Shown: piece by piece, positions 25,656-32,645 of the stretch
Position numbering within the stretch: position 1 is the first letter of the stretch
Layout of the letters: the number at the start of each line of letters is the position of its first letter
Origin: Candidatus Margulisbacteria bacterium GWF2_35_9
GTDB lineage: Bacteria > Margulisbacteria > Riflemargulisbacteria > GWF2-35-9
DNA length: 34,206 bases
Direction of reading: 5' to 3'
Assembly: GCA_001783275.1 (NCBI GenBank)
Contig: MFRH01000023.1
Coordinates: 9,335 to 43,540 of the forward strand
Made by a program: the position numbers and the translations under genes
Notes under the pieces: model-generated
Database searches by the model: none
What the model saw: the letters and a program-made list of their open reading frames with translations, nothing else
Told to the model about the DNA's origin: nothing

Positions 25656-25976
25656 ATGGTTCAAGAAGTTACAGATCAGACGTTTCAAAAGGAAGTACTC
25701 GGAAGCGATAAGCCTGTGTTAGTAGATTTCTGGGCTCCATGGTGTGGGCCTTGTCGGATGGTTTCCCCTGTTGTAGAAGAAATGGAAGGAAAGTTTTCCG
25801 GGAAGCTGAAAGTGGTAAAAATAAATACGGATGATAATCAAAATACATCCATGAAATACCAGATTACCGGTATACCCTGTATGATCATTTTTAAGGGTGG
25901 AAAAGAAGTGAATCGTCTCGTCGGTTATCGGCCAGCAGATGCAATGGAGAAGGAATTAAATAAACTCCTTCCATAA
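25656..25976 (+). CDS. trxA: Thioredoxin
   Basis: This 106-residue cytosolic thioredoxin has the active site WCGPC (Cys30, Cys33) and the standard fold elements VLVDFWAPWC, VVKINTDDNQ and LVGYRPAD. The cis-proline is Pro74 in TGIPCMIIF; it is followed by Cys75 where most thioredoxins have Thr, giving a third cysteine next to the active site. It lies two bases after the ArsR gene, with AAAGGAGA as ribosome site, and feeds electrons to CcdA three bases downstream. Confidence 0.95.
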   Translation: MVQEVTDQTFQKEVLGSDKPVLVDFWAPWCGPCRMVSPVVEEMEGKFSGKLKVVKINTDDNQNTSMKYQITGIPCMIIFKGGKEVNRLVGYRPADAMEKELNKLLP

Positions 25977-25979
25977 TTT

Positions 25980-26663
25980 ATGGAAATCGTAAGTATATTA
26001 TTCGCAGTTGGTGCGGGGATAATTACTTTCTTATCCCCGTGTATGCTTCCTCTGATACCGGCATATCTTTCATTTATGACCGGTCTTTCAGCGGAAGACA
26101 TTTCAGATGAACATCATAAGCAAAATTTATTAATAAAATCTCTATTATTTGTATTAGGATTTACAATTATTTTCGTGAGTTTGGGAGCAACTGCCACTAT
26201 AATTGGTCAATTTCTTGAAAAATATTATAGAGTATTTCACCAGTTATCTGGAATTATTGTTGTAATATTCGGCTTGTTTATGGCTGAAATTATACATTTT
26301 AAACTATTTAATATCGAGAAAAAAATAAACTTTAAAAATAAGGGTAAGTCTAATTTAGCTGCCTTTATTTTGGGGCTAGTTTTTGCTTTTGGGTGGACAC
26401 CCTGTGTCGGTCCAATTCTGGCTAGTGTCCTCGTAATGGCAAGCTCACAATCTACTATTTATCAGGGTATTTTATTGTTGTTTTTTTATTCGATGGGGAT
26501 TGGATTACCCTTTGTTTTTTCCGCTGTTGCTATTTCTAAATTCTTTCATTTATTAAAAAAATACAAAAAGCACATGCATAAAGTAAAAATAATTAGTGGT
26601 ATAATCCTTATTATTATCGGTTTGTTAATTGTAACTGGGGTAATAAATACGTCAATCATTTAG
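25980..26663 (+). CDS. ccdA: CcdA-type thiol electron transporter
   Basis: This 227-residue membrane protein of the DsbD core/CcdA family has six helices. The redox cysteines are Cys21 in TFLSPCMLPLIPAYLSF (helix 1) and Cys142 in FGWTPCVGPILASV (helix 4), the two family signatures. It carries reducing equivalents from cytosolic thioredoxin across the inner membrane to exported thioredoxin-like proteins. The ATG is three bases after the trxA stop with no evident ribosome site, indicating translational coupling. The downstream TlpA-like gene is the likely acceptor. Confidence 0.94.
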   Translation: MEIVSILFAVGAGIITFLSPCMLPLIPAYLSFMTGLSAEDISDEHHKQNLLIKSLLFVLGFTIIFVSLGATATIIGQFLEKYYRVFHQLSGIIVVIFGLFMAEIIHFKLFNIEKKINFKNKGKSNLAAFILGLVFAFGWTPCVGPILASVLVMASSQSTIYQGILLLFFYSMGIGLPFVFSAVAISKFFHLLKKYKKHMHKVKIISGIILIIIGLLIVTGVINTSII

Positions 26664-26672
26664 GAGTGTGAC

Positions 26673-27173
26673 ATGATAAAAAAAATAGTAATTGTTCTGT
26701 TAGTTGTCTTCTCCAGTTTAGTTTTTGCCAAAGACGAGGTTATTCCTAATTTTCAGCTAAACAATCTATTGAATACGAAAGTGAGCCTTTATGAATTTAC
26801 TCAGGAGAAACAACTCACATTTTTATGTTTTTTTGCAACATGGTGTTCTTATTGTGAAAAGGATATCGTAGGGTTTGAAGAGTTAAATAAAAAATATCAA
26901 AACAAAAAAATTGGGTTTGTTGCGATATCATTTGATAAGAAAATCTCAACAGTAGAGACTTACGTCAAAGTTAAGAAGCTGACATATCCAGTTGTAATGG
27001 GAAATAGTAAAATTGCAGAATATTTTTCGATTCGAGGAATCCCAGTAACGGTTGTTCTCAATGAAAACAATGAGATAATCGATAAAGTTGTCGGCTATAT
27101 GGAATCCGCTTATTTTGAAGCGATTATTAATAAAAAACTAGGCGAATCTAAAAAGCATGATGAAATTAAATAG
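26673..27173 (+). CDS. Exported TlpA/ResA-like thioredoxin
   Basis: This 166-residue protein has a signal peptide or anchor (MIKKIVIVLLVVFSSLVFA). The AhpC/TlpA fold is seen in PNFQLNNLLNTKVSLYEF, FFATWCSYCEKDI (Cys58-x2-Cys61), VAISFDKK and RGIPVTVVL (cis-Pro124). An extra Cys52 lies on the preceding strand. Such proteins reduce exported thiols, for example haem-binding apocytochromes or lipoproteins, using electrons from CcdA. No cytochrome c maturation genes are in view. Its 3' end overlaps the next gene by 17 bases. Confidence 0.9.
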   Translation: MIKKIVIVLLVVFSSLVFAKDEVIPNFQLNNLLNTKVSLYEFTQEKQLTFLCFFATWCSYCEKDIVGFEELNKKYQNKKIGFVAISFDKKISTVETYVKVKKLTYPVVMGNSKIAEYFSIRGIPVTVVLNENNEIIDKVVGYMESAYFEAIINKKLGESKKHDEIK

Positions 27174-27906
27174 AATTATTATCATTTATAAGATCGTTGT
27201 CACTCTGATCTTTATCAGTATGTTTTGTTCATTTTTATTTTCTTTCAATTATAACCCTAGACGTTTTGAACTAATAGAAACAGCCAATAATCAGGTATCT
27301 TATCAAATAGAGTTAACCAATAGCTCAACGATTACTGAAAACGTTACCATTAACCTAAATTCATGGATAGTTAGTGATAATAAAGCGACCTTCTATCCGT
27401 TAACTGAGACATGGATTGTCCTTGATACAAGTAATATTAAGCTTCTTCCTGAGACAAGTACAACTGTGGGTTTTCGTTTAATTGTTCCTGATGTTTTGGG
27501 AGAAAAGCGCGCTGAAATTAATTTTAATACAATGATGGAAGGTAGTAATTTTACGTTAAGTCGGAGTATCCCTGTTTTTTTAATTGTGGGTGGAACTGAC
27601 TTGATTGATATTGAAATTACAAAAGTTTACGTTGCATTAACTGATGATGGGCATTTGCAAGTTTCAACAGTATTTCAAAACAATGGGAACATCCATATAC
27701 GACCGCGCGTTGAGTTTCGAATTACTGGAGAAGAGAATTGGATACGGATTGCCGATGATGTGCCCATATATCCTGAAAGCGAGCGAATTGTGTCTAAAGA
27801 ATTAGGTGCTGATGAATTGCTCGATGGTCGTGAAGTTGAAGTTCGTATGATGTATTATAATTCCCAAGGGGAAATAATAACAAAACACTATTTTTTCAGT
27901 ATTTAA
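27157..27906 (+). CDS. Exported protein with pilus-chaperone-like (PapD-like) immunoglobulin fold
   Basis: This 249-residue protein has an N-terminal membrane/signal segment (about 8-29). Residues 33-140 have the PapD N-domain pattern of beta-strands: RRFELIETANNQVSYQIELTNSS, NLNSWIVSD, ETWIVLDTSNIKLLPETSTTVGFRLIVPD, RAEINF. A second beta-rich half (about 150-249) follows. Proteins like this cap or fold surface subunits in the periplasm. No usher or pilin gene is adjacent. It overlaps the TlpA-like gene by 17 bases, and two consecutive ATG codons (27157, 27160) could serve as start. The link to the redox operon may reflect folding of exported proteins; the specific client is unknown. Confidence 0.6.
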   Translation: MMKLNRIIIIYKIVVTLIFISMFCSFLFSFNYNPRRFELIETANNQVSYQIELTNSSTITENVTINLNSWIVSDNKATFYPLTETWIVLDTSNIKLLPETSTTVGFRLIVPDVLGEKRAEINFNTMMEGSNFTLSRSIPVFLIVGGTDLIDIEITKVYVALTDDGHLQVSTVFQNNGNIHIRPRVEFRITGEENWIRIADDVPIYPESERIVSKELGADELLDGREVEVRMMYYNSQGEIITKHYFFSI

Positions 27907-28023
27907 TCCAGATTTAAATCTACTATTATTATAAAAACTACAAAATATTAAAAAATATAGGTGATAGTTATTTGATATTTTGGGCAAACTATATATACAA
28001 GATAAATAAAATGAGGGTATAAA

Positions 28024-29331
28024 TTGAAAATCGAAAATAGTATTAATAATTTAAGGGCAGTTCTACTAGCAGAACCGACTCAAAAAAATATGAAAACGGA
28101 TAGCCCCTTTCTTGCAGAAGCCACGAGAAAAAACATGGCAATGTTAAGTGAAAAAAATAGCATTAATACAGGGTTTTCGATTGAATATGATTACTATAAA
28201 AAGTTGGGGGAAGAGAATAAAGTATTCGATGCTTATAAACAGCTTGTTGATCTTATAGCGGAAATAAAAGATAAAACAAATTATACCAAGCCGATTGAGG
28301 ATCAAATTGTAGATGCCTATGCGTTAATAAAAAGCAAATATGAAATAAAGGCGAATCATAATCAGTTATTTGTTGAATCGTTGAAAAATAAGACATTGGA
28401 TTGCGATACGATGGCATTTGTTATTATTGCATTGGCAAATGAATTAAAACAAAAGGACTCGCGTTGGAATGATTTGGGGACTGTAAGTATATCTCGTCAT
28501 GTCTTACTTAATTATCGTGGGATCTATATCGATAATGGATACAAGCCGAGTGTTGAAGATTATATGAATGCACCGTTTAATCTTAATCCTCGAAATGCGA
28601 AAGAATTACTATCAAATGTAACTCCAAGTGACAAAACTCCATTGTTATTTCTCTTAAATGTGGGTAATGCTTATGCCGAGAAAAAAATGTATACAGAAGC
28701 GATTACAGGTTACACGAATGCACTTAAGATTGCTCCGAAAGATGTTTTGACGCTAAATAATCTGGGACTCGTTTATGCAGATATGGGCTATGCTAATCGT
28801 GATAGGGCCTATACGGAAAAAGCAATAAACTGTTTTAAAGATGTATTAAAGGAAGATCCTTATGATAAGGAAGCGTTACATAATTTAGCTAGTGTCTATA
28901 TTGATATGGGAAATTATTTTCAAGAGATTAACCAATTTGACGAGGCGTTAAACTGGTATGGGGAAAGTTTAAAGATTAATGATCGTGACAGTACTGCGTT
29001 GTTTAATATCGGGATGATCGATTTCAAAAAAGGTGATATTGATGGGGCTAAAAAAATGTTCGAAGAGGTAATTTTTATTGACCCTAAATCTGAACGTGCC
29101 CAATATATGCTGGGATATTCTTTGTTCACCAAAGGTGATTTGGATCTGGCAATAAGAGTATTTGAAAATGTATTGAAAATCAATCCAAAAAAAGCAAATA
29201 CTTGGTACATGCTCGCAGAGATATATAATAAAAAAGGCAATATCAGTAAAGAAAAAGAGTTTATAAGGAAAGCGTTAGATATAGATCCCAGGCATAAAGG
29301 GGCTCTCAAACTTCAAAATGCTTTAAAATAA
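28024..29331 (+). CDS. Transglutaminase-like domain fused to TPR repeats
   Basis: This 435-residue protein starts at TTG 28024, with GAGGGT five bases upstream. Residues 1-110 are helical and charged. A transglutaminase-like core follows: Cys127 (TLDCDTMAFVIIALANEL), His159 (VSISRHVLLNYRG) and Asp170 (IYIDNGY) line up as a Cys-His-Asp triad. From about 202 to the end there are five or six TPRs (LLNVGNAYAEKKMYTEAITGYTNALKIAPKD and similar). No signal peptide is seen. The triad could belong to a peptidase, amidase or crosslinking activity, or be non-catalytic as in SirB1-type proteins; the TPRs would recruit a partner. I know of no named family with exactly this layout. It is probably monocistronic. 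Confidence 0.7.
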   Translation: MKIENSINNLRAVLLAEPTQKNMKTDSPFLAEATRKNMAMLSEKNSINTGFSIEYDYYKKLGEENKVFDAYKQLVDLIAEIKDKTNYTKPIEDQIVDAYALIKSKYEIKANHNQLFVESLKNKTLDCDTMAFVIIALANELKQKDSRWNDLGTVSISRHVLLNYRGIYIDNGYKPSVEDYMNAPFNLNPRNAKELLSNVTPSDKTPLLFLLNVGNAYAEKKMYTEAITGYTNALKIAPKDVLTLNNLGLVYADMGYANRDRAYTEKAINCFKDVLKEDPYDKEALHNLASVYIDMGNYFQEINQFDEALNWYGESLKINDRDSTALFNIGMIDFKKGDIDGAKKMFEEVIFIDPKSERAQYMLGYSLFTKGDLDLAIRVFENVLKINPKKANTWYMLAEIYNKKGNISKEKEFIRKALDIDPRHKGALKLQNALK

Positions 29332-29458
29332 AAAAGTTAATCCTTTTCTTCCTCCTAATAAATGCTAGTAATACATCGTAAGTTAGTCGTAAAATTTTCA
29401 TTTTTTTAAGTAGAGAGTCAACATATAAATTATCTTTTCTGTTTAATTAATAGTTAAA

Positions 29459-29472
29459 GTGAAAATATTCAC
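29459..29472. promoter_or_regulatory. Rex-type operator 1 (upstream, imperfect)
   Basis: The core GTGAAAATATTCAC is identical to that of operator 2, within the imperfect context AAAGTGAA-N4-TTCACCAA. The cores are 84 bases apart, eight turns of the helix, so two Rex dimers could bind on the same face. Confidence 0.65.
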
Positions 29473-29538
29473 CAAAAACTGAAAATATAGAAAATAACAC
29501 TGGAAAATAAAAATAGCTCATGATAATATTATTATTAG

Positions 29539-29560
29539 TTTAGTGAAAATATTCACTAAA
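29539..29560. promoter_or_regulatory. Rex-type operator 2, perfect 22-base palindrome
   Basis: TTTAGTGAA-N4-TTCACTAAA is a perfect inverted repeat with a 4-base centre, 18 bases before the rex ATG. It resembles the Rex consensus of other bacteria (TTGTGAANNNNTTCACAA). Position and form indicate autoregulation of rex-serA by NADH/NAD+. Confidence 0.8.
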
Positions 29561-29577
29561 TAATCAGGAGAAGGTAT

Positions 29578-30186
29578 ATGAGTTTATCAAACAACACAAT
29601 TGAGAGAATTTGCCGAATTTATGGATACCTAGAATACCTAGAAAAAAACAATATTGAATACGCTTCTTCCAAAGAATTTGCAGGGATTGTCGGGACAACG
29701 GATTACTCTGTTCGAAAAGATATTAGTAGCTTGGGCCTTACTGGATTCAGCCGTCGGGGATACGCGGTGAAGTTGTTAAAGGATCAATTAGGTGAGAAAC
29801 TAAAACTTTCTAGAACGATTAAAACTTGTATTGTCGGTCTTGGAAAGTTGGGTACCGCAATACTCGATTATGAATCCTTTCGTGATGATGGTTTTAATAT
29901 GGTAGCTGGTTTTGATAGTAGTATTAACAAAATTGAGCGGATTCACACTCCCATTGAGGTGTTTCCTGTTGGCCAACTGGAAGATATTGTTAAACAACGT
30001 AGTATCGAGCTTGGAATCATTGCTGTTCCGCCAGTGGCCGCTCAAGATATCGCAGATAAATTAATAAAAGGAGGTGTTAAGGGCATATTGAATTTTTCTC
30101 CGGTACGGATTGCTGTTCCAGAGGAAATTGTGTTACACAATATGGATTTTACAGCTGCACTCAGGTTTGTTGCGGCTCGTTTCTAA
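29578..30186 (+). CDS. rex: Redox-sensing transcriptional repressor Rex
   Basis: This 202-residue dimeric repressor is released from DNA when NADH rises. The N-terminal winged helix (about 8-62) contains ASSKEFAGIVGTTDYSVRKDISSLG (VRKD 45-48) and the wing SRRGYAVKLL. The NAD(H)-binding Rossmann domain has CIVGLGKLGTAIL (GLGKLG 87-92), then GIIAVPPVAAQDIADKLIKGGVKGILNFSPVRI. The C-terminal domain-swapped helix (LRFVAARF) ends the protein. The ribosome site AGGAGAAGG precedes ATG 29578. Two palindromic operators lie directly upstream. serA follows after 25 bases, so both genes are probably repressed together. Confidence 0.95.
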   Translation: MSLSNNTIERICRIYGYLEYLEKNNIEYASSKEFAGIVGTTDYSVRKDISSLGLTGFSRRGYAVKLLKDQLGEKLKLSRTIKTCIVGLGKLGTAILDYESFRDDGFNMVAGFDSSINKIERIHTPIEVFPVGQLEDIVKQRSIELGIIAVPPVAAQDIADKLIKGGVKGILNFSPVRIAVPEEIVLHNMDFTAALRFVAARF

Positions 30187-30211
30187 TTTTAAAAAAGGGA
30201 GAGGTGCGTGT

Positions 30212-31384
30212 ATGTATAAAATATTAAAACTAAATAAGATTGCAACTGAGGGATTATCAATATTTCCGATTGATGATTATGAAACTGGAACGGAAATTGC
30301 AAATCCGGATGCCATACTTCTTAGAAGCTTTGATATGCATGAAATGAAATTGCCAGCTTCTTTATTGGCGGTTGGAAGAGCCGGTGCTGGAGTGAATAAT
30401 ATTCCGATTGATAAATGTGCCGAAAAGGGGATTGTTGTATTTAATTCACCTGGAGCAAATGCCAATGCGGTTAAAGAACTTGTTCTTGCTGGGTTGTTTT
30501 TAGCATCTCGTGATGTGTTTTTAGGTCTGGAATATGCTCAATCCATAAAAGGGAAGGGTGACGAAGTTCCAGCATTAATTGAGAAAAATAAGGGTAATTA
30601 TGCCGGGATTGAAATTTCCGGAAAAACCTTGGGTGTTATTGGCCTTGGAAAAATTGGTGTTATGGTTGCAAATGCTGCTGAAGCACTCGGCATGAAGGTA
30701 ATTGGATTTGACCCATTTATTTCTGTAGAGTCTGCTTGGGGCCTATCCCGAGATGTTGAACGTGCAGGTGGTCTGGATGCCTTGTTAGCAAAATGTGATT
30801 ACTTGTCTCTACATACACCTCTGAATGATTCAACTAAAGGGATGTTTAATGATGAAAAGTTCAAAATAATGAAAAAAGGTGTCCGAATTCTCAATTTTTC
30901 TCGAGGTGGGATTGTAAATAATGATGCACTTCTAAAAGCGATCGGGAACGATACCGTTTCCAGATATGTAACGGATTTTCCAGATGATGAGCTATTAGGT
31001 AACAACAAAATAATTGCGATTCCTCATTTAGGTGCATCTACAGATGAAGCGGAAATCAATTGTTCAGTTATTGTGTCACATCAACTCAAGGACTTTTTAG
31101 AAAAAGGAAATATCGTGAATTCTGTTAATTATCCAGATGCAAAATTGGATACAAATTCACCGTATCGCTTGCTTGTCATGAACAAGAATGTTCCGAAAAT
31201 GGTTGGCCAGATATCCACTATACTAGCAGATGCCAATGTGAATATTGTGGAAATGCTAAACAAGAGTAAAGGTGATTATGCCTATAATATTATAGACATG
31301 GAAAATGAATTGAATGAAAAAACAATTAAAGCTCTTTATGATATCAAAGGTGTTGTAAAAGTTCGTTTCATAAAAATGAAATAA
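30212..31384 (+). CDS. serA: D-3-phosphoglycerate dehydrogenase with ACT domain
   Basis: This 390-residue NAD-dependent enzyme makes the first committed step of serine synthesis. The substrate domain has GRAGAGVNNIPIDKCAEKGIVVFNSPGANANAVKEL; the Rossmann motif GLGKIG is at 144-149; catalytic residues are Arg231 (FSRGGIVNNDAL) and His272 (IPHLGASTDEAE). The last 70 residues form an ACT domain (LLVMNKNVPKMVGQISTILADANVNIVEML), the usual serine-feedback site. ATG 30212 is chosen for GGGAGAGGTG upstream. It is co-transcribed with rex, so its expression would follow cellular NADH. No serB or serC is nearby. Alternative: another 2-hydroxyacid dehydrogenase, but the motifs and the ACT domain favour SerA. 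Confidence 0.92.
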   Translation: MYKILKLNKIATEGLSIFPIDDYETGTEIANPDAILLRSFDMHEMKLPASLLAVGRAGAGVNNIPIDKCAEKGIVVFNSPGANANAVKELVLAGLFLASRDVFLGLEYAQSIKGKGDEVPALIEKNKGNYAGIEISGKTLGVIGLGKIGVMVANAAEALGMKVIGFDPFISVESAWGLSRDVERAGGLDALLAKCDYLSLHTPLNDSTKGMFNDEKFKIMKKGVRILNFSRGGIVNNDALLKAIGNDTVSRYVTDFPDDELLGNNKIIAIPHLGASTDEAEINCSVIVSHQLKDFLEKGNIVNSVNYPDAKLDTNSPYRLLVMNKNVPKMVGQISTILADANVNIVEMLNKSKGDYAYNIIDMENELNEKTIKALYDIKGVVKVRFIKMK

Positions 31385-31396
31385 GATTATTTACTG

Positions 31397-31424
31397 AAGG
31401 GGGAGAGAAATCTCCCTCTTTTTT
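31397..31424 (+). terminator. Rho-independent terminator of rex-serA
   Basis: AAGGGGGAGA pairs with TCTCCCTCTT (one G-T) around a GAAA tetraloop, followed by a T run ending at 31424. It lies 12 bases after the serA stop. Confidence 0.9.
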
Positions 31425-31544
31425 AAGACCTCTCTGCCTCATCAAGTTTTCCGTCTCACATTGCCAGATTGGGTAATAAAATGTTTAATAAACCTATCTC
31501 TCGGGAATACTGTATTGTATTATAGTATTAATGGAGGATAAAAG

Positions 31545-31970
31545 ATGAAAAAAATATTAATATATCTTCTAGGAATAATCTATTTCCCAATGGCAATAAT
31601 CTGGTCTATTCTTTTTGGAATAATTATTGGCATACTTGGGAAAATGCTTTCTAATTTTTTGGATTATAAATTCTTAGTTAAAAGCTATCTAAGAGACTGG
31701 AAATATTACCCTCAAAAAAGCTACAAGCAATATATCCATATGCTGGCTAAAGAAAGAACAAAAGATAAGTTCGATCCATTTGTCATCACCGCCATTATTA
31801 ACGACACAAAGTATCTTCATCCAAAAGAACCATTTCCATCTTTTATGATACTCGTACTCACTATGTGGCATCTGTTCATGTTGCCGTTTCGTTGTGCAAA
31901 AGGGTTGATCGATGGCCCTATCATTATTTTTGAAAGTTGTAGAGACATTTGGGAAAAGATGATACGTTAG
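31545..31970 (+). CDS. Small inner-membrane protein of unknown function
   Basis: This 141-residue protein has two hydrophobic helical stretches: 4-36 (ILIYLLGIIYFPMAIIWSILFGIIIGILG) and about 100-115 (FMILVLTMWHLFMLPF). The segment between them (about 45-95) is charged and Tyr/Lys-rich. A strong ribosome site (GGAGG, 31533-31537) precedes the ATG, supporting a real gene. I recognise no family. It sits between the serA terminator and a response-regulator gene, with 37 bases to the latter; a sensor-accessory role is only a contextual guess. Confidence 0.6.
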   Translation: MKKILIYLLGIIYFPMAIIWSILFGIIIGILGKMLSNFLDYKFLVKSYLRDWKYYPQKSYKQYIHMLAKERTKDKFDPFVITAIINDTKYLHPKEPFPSFMILVLTMWHLFMLPFRCAKGLIDGPIIIFESCRDIWEKMIR

Positions 31971-32007
31971 ATTATATTTGTTAACATAGAGTTGAAAGGA
32001 GAGTCTG

Positions 32008-32511
32008 ATGGCACAGGAAAAAACATTAATAATGGTGGTAGAAGATGAAGTGATACAAGCTCAATATATTGCTGAAACCATAGTGGCAACAAATAGTTAT
32101 ACTCCTGTTATTGCAAATAATGGCTTACAAGCTTTTGAATTAATCAAAAATAATAAAACCTTTTTTGGTTTTGGAGAAAATAAAATAAAGGCGATACTCT
32201 TAGATATAAACATGCCGGAAATGAATGGAATTGAATTTTTGGAAAAGTTAAGAGCCATGGAGAAAAAGAATACTTTCTCGAGATTTACTCCGGTGATTGT
32301 TATCACTGCCCATGAAGAGCCAGAATATATTGAAGATGCAACACATCCGGTAAAAGGAATGGTTGCTGCATATTTAAAGAAACCCTTTAATGAAACTGAG
32401 TTAAAGGATTTGCTGGATAAAATATTGCAAAATATGGACGCAGAAAATCTAATAGAAGAAACCAGAAAAGAGAGTTATAAAAGAGTCGAGCAACTTAAAA
32501 GCAAAAAGTAA
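32008..32511 (+). CDS. Stand-alone response-regulator receiver protein
   Basis: This 167-residue protein is a CheY-like receiver domain with phosphoacceptor Asp66 (ILLDINMPEMNG), acidic Glu12/Asp13 (VVEDE), Thr100 (VIVITAHE) and the conserved Lys125-Pro126 (YLKKPF). A charged tail (about 135-167, IEETRKESYKRVEQLKSKK) follows, with no DNA-binding or enzymatic output domain. It must act by protein contact or as a phosphorelay intermediate. No partner kinase is complete in the window; the nearest candidate is the truncated membrane protein at the right edge. The ribosome site AAAGGAGAG precedes the ATG. Confidence 0.93.
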   Translation: MAQEKTLIMVVEDEVIQAQYIAETIVATNSYTPVIANNGLQAFELIKNNKTFFGFGENKIKAILLDINMPEMNGIEFLEKLRAMEKKNTFSRFTPVIVITAHEEPEYIEDATHPVKGMVAAYLKKPFNETELKDLLDKILQNMDAENLIEETRKESYKRVEQLKSKK

Positions 32512-32569
32512 TTTTTTATAACGATTAGTTTCTTAAATATCAATAACTACAAATTCTTGCCATAATGAG

Positions 32570-32575
32570 TATAAT
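32570..32575 (+). promoter_or_regulatory. -10 box upstream of the alpha-oxoamine synthase gene
   Basis: A perfect TATAAT lies 70 bases before the ATG. The -35 position (TACAAA) is a poor match, so only the -10 is claimed. It would make the synthase and the membrane protein separately controllable from the response regulator. Confidence 0.4.
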
Positions 32576-32645
32576 GTAAGTATTAAATGCAATTTTTGCT
32601 GTATAAGTACGATATATTAGTATCAATCTAATATAGGGGAAAAGC

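Noticed and set aside
27901-27925. AGATTTAAATCT palindrome after the PapD-like gene as a terminator
   Set aside because: Self-complementary AT-rich bases with no loop or T run; it cannot form a stable terminator hairpin.
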